A DNA stretch of 64,000 bases from Euglena gracilis (Eukaryota; Euglenida; Euglenophyceae; Euglenales), in the NCBI GenBank assembly GCA_039621445.1, contig CP154956.1:42618437-42682436 (forward strand), read 5' to 3'. This document shows, one piece after another, positions 53,303 through 63,759 of this stretch; position 1 is the first letter of the stretch; every line of letters starts with the position of its first letter. A model generated the notes under the pieces. That model was given only the letters and a program-made list of their open reading frames with translations. It was not told the DNA's origin and ran no database searches. A program made the position numbers and the translations under genes.

Positions 53303-54179
53303 CAGGGTTGGATGGTTAATCAAAAAACGGTTAATCGCTTGTGACCCCCCCCAGTTAATCGATCGTTTGTGGGGGGGGGGGACAATTAACCATGGTTAAT
53401 CGAAAAACGGTTAACCGCTTGTGGCCCCCCCAGTTAATCCACCTTTTTTTTTGCAGAAATCAAAGATGTCTTGGGTTTGGGAACATTTCTCTACCCTTTG
53501 GGGACTTAGACACCGGGTGAGGGATAGACCTCGACCACCCCCCCCCCTTATTGTCCCCCCCCCCTTATTGTCCCTGGGCCCCGGCCGACAGGGGGTTTTT
53601 TTGGCCCAGCCAATGAAATTCCTTTGGTACCCCCTTATTGTCCCCTCCCCCTTATTGTCCGGTCGGGCCTCCCGGGGAGAGGTCGGTGGGACAATAAGGG
53701 GGGGGGGTAATCGAAGTTCCCTTTTGGAAAAGAGGCAATTTTCATCTGCAACACCGAACATAAACCCTTCGAGGAGGGGTGGTAATTGTCATCAGATGAA
53801 AGAAGCTCCGACCCCAGTGATTTGCGCAATCGCCTTAGTGGTTGCTCCGTTGATGCGCTCATGTTTGTGCGAATGAATTTACGCCAACTTGGCTATCTGA
53901 CCCATTAGACTCGGCAACAGAGATCCGTGTGGTTTTTATTTTTTTTGTTTGTTTGGCTCATGATCCATCCAATGAATGAGAGTCTAAGCTCTGGTTTGGG
54001 GATGATGTTTTCAGGCACCAATTTGGCAAGGTGCACAACACTTTGAATTTTTTTGTGGCGGTTAATCGAGATTAATCGAGGGAAAGGCACAGTTAATAAT
54101 TGGTTAATCGCTTGTTGACCCCCAGTTAACCATGGTTAATCGCTTGACCCCAATAATAACGGTTAATTGCCCAACCCTG
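53303..54179 (+). mobile_element. Word-array element with perfect 8-bp duplication
   Basis: 877 bp flanked by GTTGCAAA at 53295-53302 and 54180-54187. Ends CAGGGTTGG and CCAACCCTG, then GGTTAATCAAAAAACGG and related GGTTAATCG words near both ends (four on the left, five on the right). The C-run fold-back at 53538-53710 is in the core. It is inserted into a TGGCGTGGCGAGG-family segment whose empty form is seen at 45865-45930 (ACCATGGTTTCCAAC). Confidence 0.92.
53538..53710 (+). repeat. C-run fold-back, CTTATTGTCCC words
   Basis: Same layout as 43286-43466 (CCCCCTTATTGTCCC twice; GTTTTTTTGGC; AATGAAATTCCTTTGG; two more words; GAGAGGTCGGTGGGACAAT), but every word carries CTTATTG rather than CATATTG. 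Confidence 0.85.
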
Positions 54180-54189
54180 GTTGCAAAAT

Positions 54190-54925
54190 CAAAATGTCGC
54201 AGGTGGCGTGGCGAGGGGGTCCGGCTAGGGGGGGGGGGGAGGGGGGGAAATGGCGTGGCGAGCCATTTCCCAAGCCTGAAGGTAGAGAACAAGAGTAGGC
54301 GAGCCGTTGGTGCGCAACCGAAGTTCTGCAAAAACAGAAAATTTGGACCCGGTCGAAAGTCCCCCCCCCAAAATTGCCGATTCATGGGGACAACAAACAC
54401 AAAGGCATTCTCAGTAGTGATCCGCCAAGCACTGCTACGGTCACTTGCGGAATATTCGACCGGGGAAAATTTATAGGAGGTTAGAAAGCTATAGGAGGTT
54501 GGGCAGGGGTGGGGGGGGGGGGGTTGGGGGCTCCGCCCCTGAAGGAATTTCATGGAGAAACTTCACTGGTGAAGTTCACCGGTGAAGTTCGTCCATGTAT
54601 TTCCAATGAAGAGGGGGGGTGGGGGGGTCCCGCCCGAAAAAACCCAAAGTTCACCGCCTGATCTCCATAGTATATACAGCCCTGACTTCGGAACCCGGGA
54701 CCCCCCCTCCCCCCCTTGTTCAGTTCACTTCGGAGGTGAACAGGGGTCCCGAGACCCCCCCCGTGTACCTGGGCTCCCTGGGGCATGGTGTTCACCTCCA
54801 TCGAAGTTCGCTAACCGGCTATTGTTTGGATTGCCTCTTAAGTGTTCTGTAGATGTTCGATTGACAGAAATTACCAACGCAAAGAGAAATTACACCGAAA
54901 ATGGGTTCGTTTGACGATGGGGGTG
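54190..54925 (+). repeat. GAAGTTCACC-word region
   Basis: After two TGGCGTGGCGAGG words (54205-54260), GAAGTTCACCGGTGAAGTTC (54563-54590), AAAGTTCACCGCC, TTCAGTTCACTTCGGAGGTG and GGTGTTCACCTCCATCGAAG form a palindromic word cluster to 54810. No coding recognised. Confidence 0.6.
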
Positions 54926-55400
54926 CTACCCCCGTGACCCCCCCCCCCCCCCGCCCCCCCCGTCCCCCCCCCCCCCCCCGTGACCCGAGAATTGAGCCTT
55001 TGATTTTCATACAATGCATCAACCTTCATCACTTCGACCTTTCTTTTCATTCATCATTTCAGCCTGCTTTTTGATGTAGGTGGCACTTTTTATCGCTTTT
55101 CATCAATTTTCTGGTTGAAGCCATCAAAAATTTGCCTTGACATGGTCAAAAAAATGGAAAGAAATCCCAAGATTTGAGGTGAAAAAATTTTCAACCCAAA
55201 CAATGGCGCTTTTTTGGCATATGAATTTGACCCAAAATATGTCCCATTGGCAAAAGGGGAGATTGCGCCAGTAGGAAAGAATTTCATGGCAAAATGGGGG
55301 GGAGGGGAAACATCGGGGGTGTGATCCCCGTGTCCCCCCCCCGTGTCCCCCCCCCCGTGTCCCCCCCGTGTCCCGCACTTCAGGGGGGTCCCTAGAAGGC
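54926..55400 (+). repeat. CCCCGTGACC/CCCCGTGTCC words and dispersed repeat, copy 1
   Basis: CCCCCCCGTGACC words (54935-54985), then a 200-bp block (ACAATGCATCAACCTTC; TCATCATTTCAGCCTGCTTT; GAAATCCCAAGATTTGAGGT) that recurs at 59060-59290. A following block (TGTCCCATTGGCAAAAGGGG; GAATTTCATGGCAAAA) recurs at 62826-62900. CCCCCGTGTCC words then follow (55330-55375). Confidence 0.8.
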
Positions 55401-56170
55401 GGCCAAGGCAACATACAGCATGAATTTTTAGCTGTTTGGCATCATTTTCCACGGTTTTTCATGGATTCTCAAGGCCATTTGCACCCCTTTTTTTTTTTTT
55501 TTCACCTAGGATGGCCTGGAGCTTGGCTCGGGGTCAATGCGAAATGAATTTTTGGTCCCTCAAAAAGTCGCAAATTTCGTCCCGGAGTCGAAATTAGGTC
55601 CTGAAAAGAGGCATGTTTCCCCCGTGTCCCCCCCCCCCGTGTCCCCCCCCGTGTCCCCCCCGTGTCCCGCCCCACCCCCATCGAGGAGCCCAAACCGCGG
55701 TTATCACCGCAGTTAACGTGACCCCCCCCCCCCTATTTGGCCGCCCTCCGGGCGGCCCGGACCCCCCCTCTGGCCCATTAGGGGTGGGGGACAATTAGGG
55801 GGGGGGGTCGCCCCTAACCCCCCCCTAATTGCCCACCTGGGCCCCGTCCTTCATAGTCGCGAACCCCCGAAAAACACCCGAATAAAGGCATTTTCCCTTG
55901 AAATGAGTAACCCCCCCCCCCTAATTGGCCACCTGGGCTCTGGCCAATTAGGGGGGGGGGGACAAATAGGGGGGGGTCACGTTACACCGCGGTTACACTG
56001 CGGTTACGTGGGCAAGGCGCCTTGCAAAGTAGTGGAGGCAGAGTTCAACATTCTCTTTCAACTCACACGATCAGCTTGGTTTGAATTCCAACTATCGACA
56101 ATTGCTCTCTTAAGTTCGTAGTGGTTGCATCCTTTTTCAATAAATACATAAGCTTAAAGCGACCCCCCAC
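55401..56170 (+). repeat. CGTGTCC and CTAATTGGCC word region
   Basis: CCCCCGTGTCCC words at 55619-55672, then GGTTATCACCGCAGTTAACG and C/G-run words CCCCCTAATTGGCCACC and GGCCAATTAGGGGG to 55980, then ACACCGCGGTTACACTGCGG. No coding recognised. Confidence 0.6.
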
Positions 56171-56410
56171 CAACCCACACATGGGGGGCTGCTGGCCGGC
56201 TAGCCGTCCGAGCCGTCCGGACCTCTTCAGCCGGACCAATGCTGGACGCCCAGCCGTCCGTCCGGACGAAGCATTTTTTCGCCAGCCGTCCGTCAAGCCG
56301 GACCAATGTCTGCCTTGCCAGCCGGCCGGACCAAAAAAAATTTTCCTTCCTTTCCGAAAAGCAGTCACGGCTTCCCTCTACTTGTCGCGTCAAATCAGGA
56401 AAAACACGAA
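56170..56410 (-). repeat. GCCGTCCGGACC-word tail of the tRNA-like unit
   Basis: On the - strand, downstream of the tRNA-like head, GGTCCGG, GGCTGGC and GACGGACGGCTGG words recur about eight times to a final GGCCGGCTAGCCGTCC region. Together with 56414-56485 this is the layout of a tRNA-derived SINE with an unusual GC-rich body. Confidence 0.55.
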
Positions 56411-56413
56411 GTT

Positions 56414-56485
56414 GCCCCCCGGCGGGATTCGAACCCGCGACCTACCGGTCACACGCTAACCACACAACCGCTATGCCACGGGGGG
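56414..56485 (-). tRNA. tRNA-like sequence or SINE head
   Basis: On the - strand: acceptor stem CCCCCCG/CGGGGGG (7 of 7), D-arm box A TGGCATAGCGG, T-arm GCGGG-TTCGAAT-CCCGC (5 of 5) with box B GGTTCGAATCC. The anticodon arm is weak: only four pairs (GGTT/GACC), and loop AGCGTGT lacks the universal T33. If read, the anticodon would be CGT (Thr). Intact pol III boxes with a defective anticodon arm favour a tRNA-derived SINE over a working tRNA. Confidence 0.75.
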
Positions 56486-56654
56486 TGATATCATTCTCGG
56501 AGGATGAGTTGAGTACGCAAGGAGGTCACTGTAGCCACTTGGAAATAATCATCTTGAGGTTGAATGATAAATACCACAGAAATAGGCCCGTGCATCACCT
56601 CTGATACGAACCTTGCAGTACGGGGCAGCTCAGCGGACATCGTACTGTTGATCT

Positions 56655-56685
56655 GACGTCCGTCCGTCCGTCCGTCCGTCCGCCT
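56655..56685 (+). repeat. (CCGT)n microsatellite
   Basis: Six tandem CGTC units after GACGT. Confidence 0.9.
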
Positions 56686-56739
56686 CCATGGAAGGTTTCC
56701 AGGTCCTGGTAGGAGCCAAAAATGGCAGCTACCCTCCAG

Positions 56740-57025
56740 GCAACACGGAACCCCAAAACGACCACTCTGGGGGAGGGGACACTTTGGAGGGGGGGGGGGT
56801 CAATTTTTGGGTTTAGGCGCCTTCGGCGCCAAAAGAAAGTGGCCACTTTGAGGGGGGGTAAACCAAATTTGCCAAAAAAAATTGGCCACTCTGAGGGGGG
56901 GGACACTTTGAGGGGGGGTGAGGGTAATTAGGAGATGGCACCCAATTTAGGAATCAAAATTGCCAAAAATGTGTGATAATTCCTAATTGAATGTATTTTT
57001 GTTCCCAGAGGTTTTTATATCAAGA
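56740..57025 (+). repeat. CCACTTTGAGGGGGG words
   Basis: CCACTCTGGGGGAGGGGACAC, GGACACTTTGGAGGGGG, GGCCACTTTGAGGGGG and GGACACTTTGAGGGGG (in part) recur, with a GGCGCCTTCGGCGCC hairpin at 56817-56831. No coding. Confidence 0.65.
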
Positions 57026-57027
57026 AA

Positions 57028-57150
57028 GACCCCCCTACACTGCCTTTTTGCTGAGTCCGGTGGGGGGGGCACGGACTTTGTCCGAAGGACAAAGTCCGTG
57101 CCCCCCCCCACCGGACTCAGGACAAAGTCCGTGTAGGGGGGGTCTTGTTT
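57028..57150 (+). repeat. Nested hairpin, CACGGACTTTGTCC words
   Basis: AGACCCCCCTACAC faces GTGTAGGGGGGGTCT; inside, GGGCACGGACTTTGTCC-GAA-GGACAAAGTCCGTGCCC. Directly adjoins the left end of the element at 57151. Confidence 0.9.
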
Positions 57151-58260
57151 TAAGTCCGTGTACTACCCCCCCTCCGACTCAGGACAAAGTCGGTGTATCC
57201 TAATGAGGAACATTAGTGTCGCTCAGGGTCACTTGTCTTTGTCTTCATAGCTTCATGTTGCTCGCACAAGTCGTAAACGTCGCTGAGGTTGTCTTGGGAC
57301 CTTTGCCAACACCCGCAAAGTTGTTGGCAGGGTTGAAGGTGGCAGTTGAACCCCAGAACACAGAAACTACGGACACAGAGCTTTTTGGGGATGTTTTCAC
57401 CCAAACTGTGCCCCAGCCCAGGGCAGCGTCAAAAATCAGAAGGGGGGATATACCGCCTCGCCAATTTTCAAAAAGTTTGCGAACTGCGAGGCTATGCCAC
57501 CACTGATTTGGATGACTACATGGTGGCGTTTGCAAAGTGGGTGATTTCGGTACAGGCTTTGCATGACACAGAAGCTGAGAAGATTGCGACAAAGGCACAA
57601 AGGCAGCTTCCATGTCAACGGGCTGGGGTGCCCATGTACGAATGGGCTCCGCAAACGTTGACATCGTATGTCAACGCATTGGCTGTGCTATACAAATCAA
57701 CAAAAACCAAGAATCCCATCGTCCCCAAAGCAAAATGCCATTTTCCAAAGTTCGTTACATTTGTGAACACAACATCACGGCTAAAAATTTTGGAGTTCGA
57801 TTCCGTTTGTTCTATGCACTTCGATTCAGGCCGTTCTAGGCCCCCCGCCCCCCCCCCCCCCCCCCCCGCAACAGTTGGTGTTGTCCTCGTTGCGACGGCC
57901 GGGAGATGCCTCCCTTGCCAGCTCGTGTCGAGAACACGAAGCGAAAGCAATGAGGGGGACACCAACTGTCTGCTACCGTTTTTTCCCCTGGAGACATTCA
58001 GTGGCACTACCAGGTTTTTACGGTAGCTGCTCCCTATTCCCTCCCTGACGCGTCACAACAGCAAGAGGATAATTGTTCTGGGGCTCCATTCGCATTAGTC
58101 CTAGTGGTGGAAACATCAAGGTGGCCATTGGTGGAAATGGGGGGGGTACACCGGACTCAGGACAAAGTCCGCACCCCCCCCCCCGGACTTTGTCACCCCT
58201 GAGTCCGTCGTAGGGTACACCGACTTTGTCCTGAGTCGGAGGGGGGGGTACACGGACTTA
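57151..58260 (+). mobile_element. ORF-bearing element, GACTTTGTCC words
   Basis: 1.11 kb. Left end TAAGTCCGTGTACTACCCC, CCGACTCAGGACAAAGTCGG; right end is its inverse (CCGACTTTGTCCTGAGTCGG, GGGGGTACACGGACTTA), about 46 bp in all. Further GGACAAAGTCCG words lie just inside the right end. The centre carries the disrupted coding region at 57251. Same plan as 47384-48613 with different words. Confidence 0.85.
57251..57800 (+). pseudogene. Frame-disrupted homologue of the 47676 protein
   Basis: After an acceptor-like TTTGTCTTCATAG, one frame gives MLLAQVVNVAEVVLGPLPTP then AKLLAGLKVAV. A second frame then gives LANFQKVCELRGYATTDLDD, YMVAFAKWVISVQALHDTEA, APQTLTSYVNALAVLYKSTK and CHFPKFVTFVNTTSR. 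These align with CFLEYMDFCNRHGVVFGSLD, VLVGWARWCVDARELF, SSFRTYVNAVSNIYKALAP and SQFPQFNALMKPLV of the first copy. A frame change near 57400-57440 means either a short intron or an inactivating indel. After about 57800 similarity ends before a C-run. Confidence 0.7.
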
Positions 58261-58554
58261 AAAATAGGTTACATGTGACATTGTATGTGAGGTCACACTG
58301 GTCACACATGACCCATCAAAATTGCCACATTGGTGGCACCCCCAAAAAATCCCGGGTCTGCCATGCCCCCCCCCCCCATAAAGACCCCCCTCAGAAGCCA
58401 AAATCCAAGGGGGGGCATGCTATTTTGGGGGTTTTACCCCCCCCCCCGTCAGCCGACCCCCTCTGTGACACCTTTGTTCTTGTTCTCGCTGCGGTTACGC
58501 CGCGGTTACACCACAGTTACACCGCGGTTATCTGGGCTCCTCCCATGAAAATTT

Positions 58555-59055
58555 TGTGGAAGAAACCCCCCAAAAACAGAACAGAATTGTCCTCATCCAC
58601 CTTCCATTTGGACTCATTTGGACCTTTTTGGCACCCAGCACCCAACGCACCTTCACATCCAAAAATGGCCAAAAATCTTGTCCCCTAAACAAAGTGCCAA
58701 AAATTGGTGCATTTCCACTCCCAAAACGGATTTTTGTCAAAAATGGCCCAAAATGCATCCAAAAAATTGTGACGGTCAAGAAAATCCTAACAAAATTCCC
58801 TTTCAAAAAATGACCAATTTCGGATATAAAAATCACCCAAAATGACCACTTTCGGACAAAAAGTATTTTTTGTTCAAAAATGGCCAAAATGACACTTTTG
58901 GACCCGAAAATCACCGACTTCAGGATGCCTGCCGCCCTTCTCGTGATGGGATGCAACATCATGGATGCTGCCTCCCGACTACCTCCAGAAGTGGCATACT
59001 TCCCCCGTGCCCCCCCCCCCCCGTGACCCCCCCCCCGTGACCCCCCGTGACCCGA
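58555..59055 (+). repeat. Dispersed repeat, copy 1
   Basis: GTGGAAGAAAC, TTGTCCTCATCCACCTTCC, CAACGCACCTTCACATCC, AAGTGCCAAAAATTGGTGC and GATGGGATGCAACATCATGG recur in order at 62900-63420. Both copies end in CCCCCGTGACC words. AAAATGGCCAAAA-type sequence fills the middle. No coding. Confidence 0.85.
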
Positions 59056-59300
59056 GAATCGAGCCTTCGATTTTCACACAATGCATCAACCTTCGTTACT
59101 TCAGCCTTTCTTTGCATTCATCATTTCAGCCTGCTTTTTGATGCTTGATGGCGGTTTTGGTCGCTTTTCATCAATTTTCCGGCTTGACATGGTCAAAAAA
59201 TGGAAAGAAATCCCAAGATTTGAGGTGAAAAAAGTTTCGACCCAAACAATGGTGTTTTTTTTTTGCTGTTTGAATTTTGACCCAAAATAACGTGACCCCC
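59056..59300 (+). repeat. Dispersed repeat, copy 2 of the 54985 block
   Basis: CCGAGAATCGAGCCTTCGAT, ACAATGCATCAACCTTCG and GAAATCCCAAGATTTGAGG match 54985-55200 in order. Confidence 0.85.
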
Positions 59301-59470
59301 CCCCCCTATATGTCACCCACCCCTAATTGTCGCCCCCCCCCTTGGGGGGGGGCGACAATTAGGGGTGGGTACCCATGGACCCATGGGCATGTAGGGTAAA
59401 TTGAGTACCCCCACCCCTAATTGTCACCCCCCCCCCTAATTGTCGCCAGGGGGGGTCAAAACGCTCCCTG
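59300..59470 (+). repeat. C-run fold-back, CTAATTGTC words
   Basis: CACCCCTAATTGTCGCCCC faces GGGGCGACAATTAGGGGTG; two more CCCTAATTGTC words follow. ACCCATGGACCCATGGGC separates them. Confidence 0.8.
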
Positions 59471-61985
59471 GGGGGTGCCATACAGGGGCGGGGGTCACGT
59501 TACCTCCCTGCCAAAAAATAGGCAGACACACTAAGGGGCGACACAAAAATGCGCGATCATCAAAATGCGCAGGTCCGGCGGCCGTATGGAAAAGCCACGG
59601 CGCATTAAAATGTCGTCGACAGCCGGGACAGAGTGCCCTCCGCGGACGCGAAGCGCACTCCTCTTTTCCACGTACGACGTTAAGGCTCTCAGCAGGTAAC
59701 TGCTTAAGCACTGACGACCCCAAGGCCCAAGGGGGGAGTGACTGGTTTTTGCAGAGTAACTGACGGGTGAGTGACGCCGGAAATTTTTTTGACTGGAACA
59801 GGCCCAGAGTGGCCCTCCGGGGGGGGGGGGGGGGCAGTGACTGACTGGTTTTCAACCAAAAAAAAGTTCAGTGACCCCCCTCCTTGGGGGTCGGTGAAAA
59901 AATTGTTTGGTCTAAAGATTAGAGTCTCTGGTTTTTCTGATGCAGAATAAACTATGTTTTACAGGACGTTTTGTCAGCACGGTTTGTGTTTGAATTCTTG
60001 AAGGTTGTCGAAAATTGTTTTTGAAAAAAATTTTTAGTATGAATTTCTCATAAAACCCAAAATGAGCTGACTGTGAAACACCCTGAACAATTCAGTGAAC
60101 ACATGAAGTCTTTTGCAAGACTGGGCATTCAATTCGCTCGTGAAAATTTTCCATCGTGAAATTTATGGCCGGCAGTTGAAAATTTCACGCATTTTTTCAA
60201 AAATTTCACTCGTCCTTAGTATGGAAGACGTATTTCCTTCGTTGTCCCTATTGCACGGAACAAAGAGATTTGTGTTCCTCTCGTTCCTGCGACGAGGTTT
60301 TCACTTACTTTAACTTGTTTCGGACATACATCTCTCAAGGTTTTGCGAACCCCCCCGGGGGGGGGGGCGGCTGCAGCCAGCCCCGATTTGGGCCCAGCCA
60401 AGCCGCAGCAGCACCCCCCCCGTTTGAAATCCCAGTTTCTTCCGAAAAGCTTTTTCACCGAAAAAAACCCTGCACCTTGCACGGGGGGGGGGGAACCCAC
60501 CGCTCACCACGGCACTAAAAATTGGCGTCGGGAATACGGAAAGCCTTGGTGGGGGGGGTTGGACCCCCCAGGTTGAGGGGATTCCCGTACAGACTTCCTG
60601 ACACTTAGGGGGGGGTGCCAGTTTTCAGAACACACTCCGAGAAGAAAACCCTTTTGACAAAATTTTCAGGAAGACAAAGGCAGGAAACACAAGCAAAACC
60701 AAAACCAATCAAGAAAGTGCGCAATTAACAACAACAGAGTCCTGTGTTTTTTCTGCAAAACACCACAGGACCCTGACAAACAGCTGCCAATACCTTCACA
60801 TCTTCTTCTTCTTTTGTAACTTCTTTGACTAAAATTCACATTCTACACGTGGAACCTGTGAGTGGAAGAATCATGAAACACAACACGCATGACGGACAAA
60901 TCGGACGGAAAAAAAGAACATTGGCAAATCTGGCAAAATTCCAGAATGAAGCCACATGTCCTAAAATTAAAAGCACACAATGCCAGGTGAAAACACACCC
61001 AAAACACAGGTCAAAGACAGAGCTGCAGCAAGCGTTCTCTGTGAAATGGAAGCAAAAGTTCCTTCATGTAAAACACCACCAGAAAACCAGATGGACCGTC
61101 AGAAAATGATAGAAAAACAGAACGCACAGTAGAAGACCTGCCACACAAGAGGGTGGCACTCAAAATTGTCACCCAGCGGAGCGTATTTTGGAAAAAATGG
61201 CAAATTTTTGAAAGTGGTCAAGATGCACCAGAAAAGACCAGGAGAACAATTCTTCAAAAGTCACCTTCAGGGGGGCATACCTGCTTCGACGTTCAGTAAA
61301 TACTGCATCAATATATTCCTTATCCTTCAAATAGTTGGATTCTGAGTTCCAGACAAAGAAAAACAACGAATTTCAAGGGGGAGAACACACCAGTTTGCTC
61401 CCAATTAGGAAGTCCTTCGGTCCGCGATCGCCGCGAATGTTTAAAACGCCTTTCTGGGTGTTGGCCACCATCATCAAGGCCGGAAATTTCGGAAGCAGTC
61501 GGGAGGGAGAAAGGAAGTAGGATTCTCCCATTTTTTCAATGAAAATATTGAAATTTTTGAAAATTTTGAAATTTTCTGAAAAAATAAAAAAACGTGAAAT
61601 TTGCCCAGTCTTGGTCTTTTGTGGCAGTGTCTTCTTCGAAAAATTTTTGGGAGGTTCTTTTTTTCTTATTTAAAGACCATTGCTCAGAATGGCTTGCGCG
61701 TAAATAGGGGAAAAAATTTCAGAAAAAAATGCCACCCCACTTTCAAAAATTTTAGGCACCAAAGTATCCAAGGGGGACCCCCCTGGGGGTGCAAGAGGAA
61801 AAAAACCAACCACGCCCAACAACCAACGTTTGATTCTGGGGAAGCCAGCCGTGAGACACAACAAGAACTGGAAAACCCCCAAAAATTTAAAAACGCCGAT
61901 TGTCAGCCAGAAACGGTGCAGGGCGTGTTGTAACGGGACTTTCTCCAAATCCTGAGTCCCCATTATCCCCCACGCATGGCCCAAG
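59471..61985 (+). other. Non-coding region
   Basis: No gene recognised on either strand. Contains AGTGACTGGTTTTTGC and CAGTGACTGACTGGTTTTC words (59740-59850), a GCTGCAGCCAGCCCCGATTTGG block at 60370-60395 related in reverse to the introner interior near 31685, a GTCCTGTG...CACAGGAC pair around 60740-60775, and AT-rich sequence. Confidence 0.35.
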
Positions 61986-62006
61986 TCAATCCTCATCTGA
62001 ATGATG

Positions 62007-62503
<497 letters not shown>

Positions 62504-62825
62504 GCTCTTCATGCCCTTGGCCACTGCGATCTGCAATTCCATTCTTTTTCAGGCTGTACGATCCTCACTGGCTGGGATGATAGGGAAAACAAGGGAAATA
62601 GGACATTGTTCTCAACACACCATCCATAGAAGGTTTCCTGGTTCGGACGTGGTTGCTTCACAACAAATCGGCCCGTCCTGACTTATTAGGATCACCAATT
62701 TAGGAATCTCCCATATCCCGCGAATATTTCGCGTATATTTGTGAACATCAAAATGCGCAGGTCACCCTCCTGCGCATTAAAGTGACGACAATTAAACTGA
62801 TCGCGCATTAATTGGCCCACCGGTA

Positions 62826-63420
62826 TGTCCCATTGGCAAAAGGGGAGATTTCGCAAGTAGGAAAGAATTTCATGGCAAAAAGGGGGGCAGAGGAAACGTG
62901 AAATTTTTGTGGAAGAAACAAAAAACAATTGTCCTCACCACACCTTCCATTTGGACAACCAAACCCCTCATTGGCACCCAACGCCCAACGCACCTTCAAA
63001 CCCAAAAATGGCCAGAAATCTTGTGCCCTAAAAAAGTGCCAAAAAATTGGTGCATTTCCACACCCAAAACAAATTTTTTTGGCCATTTGTTTTCAAAAAT
63101 GCATCCCAAAAAATGTGACGATCAAGAAAAAAAAACCTAACAAAATTCCCTTTCAAAAAATGAAAAAAATGACCAAATTTGGACATAAAAAATCACCCAT
63201 AAATGACCCCTTTCGGACCAAAAGCACTTTTTTTGTTCAAAAAGGGCCCAAAATGGCCAAAAATAACCACTTTTTGACCCGAAAGTCACCGATTTTTGGA
63301 TGTGTGCCGCCCTTCTCATGATGGGATGCAACATCATGGATGCTGCTTCCCGCTATCTCGAAAGTGGCATACTTCCCCCATGACCCCCCCCCTCCCGTGA
63401 CCCCCCCCCCGTGACCCGCA
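62826..63420 (+). repeat. Dispersed repeats, copy 2 of 55240 and 58555 blocks
   Basis: 62826-62900 matches 55240-55310 (ATTGGCAAAAGGGGAGATT; GAATTTCATGGCAAAA). 62900-63420 matches 58555-59055 through GATGGGATGCAACATCATGG and the final CCCGTGACC words. Confidence 0.85.
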
Positions 63421-63444
63421 CCACCCTTGATGACTGTTGTGTGC

Positions 63445-63522
63445 TCAAAATGACGATTCTATCCTTACCCGGTGTAAAAATTTTGAGATGTTTCTCAATG
63501 CAGGAATAGAATCGTCATTTTG
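63445..63522 (+). repeat. Small inverted repeat CAAAATGACGATTCTAT
   Basis: CAAAATGACGATTCTATCC at 63445 faces GGAATAGAATCGTCATTTTG ending 63522; a third, half copy (CGTCGTCATTTTGG) follows at 63537. Possibly the terminus of a further element. Confidence 0.75.
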
Positions 63523-63627
63523 ACCACTGTAAATTCGTCGTCATTTTGGAACAGCGGGATCGTCACTGACAGCCACCCCGGTCAAATGCAGGTTCTTCGT
63601 CAAACGAAAATAATGTGTCATACATAC

Positions 63628-63759
63628 CCGTACGTCTGATAGCCGGAAAGTCAGCGTGGGATGGAGTGGTGGCGTCTGCGGAATAGAATGCACGCAGGAT
63701 GGTATGTTCCCCAAGAGGTGCAACCCTCAAGTCGTCCGAAAAAACATTTGCAGACGGAA
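63628..63759 (-). CDS. Unidentified coding exon
   Basis: On the - strand a 132-nt open block lies between a textbook acceptor (TTTCTTTCAG) and a canonical donor (TACGG, then GTATGT). It encodes VPSANVFSDDLRVAPLGEHT, ILRAFYSADATTPSHADFPA and IRRTG. Composition is balanced and unlike the coiled-coil gene. No family recognised; neighbouring exons would lie left of 63600 and beyond the window's right edge. Confidence 0.55.

Noticed and set aside
56414-56485. Functional tRNA-Thr
   Set aside because: Anticodon loop lacks T33 and the anticodon stem is weak, so only a tRNA-like or SINE call is justified.
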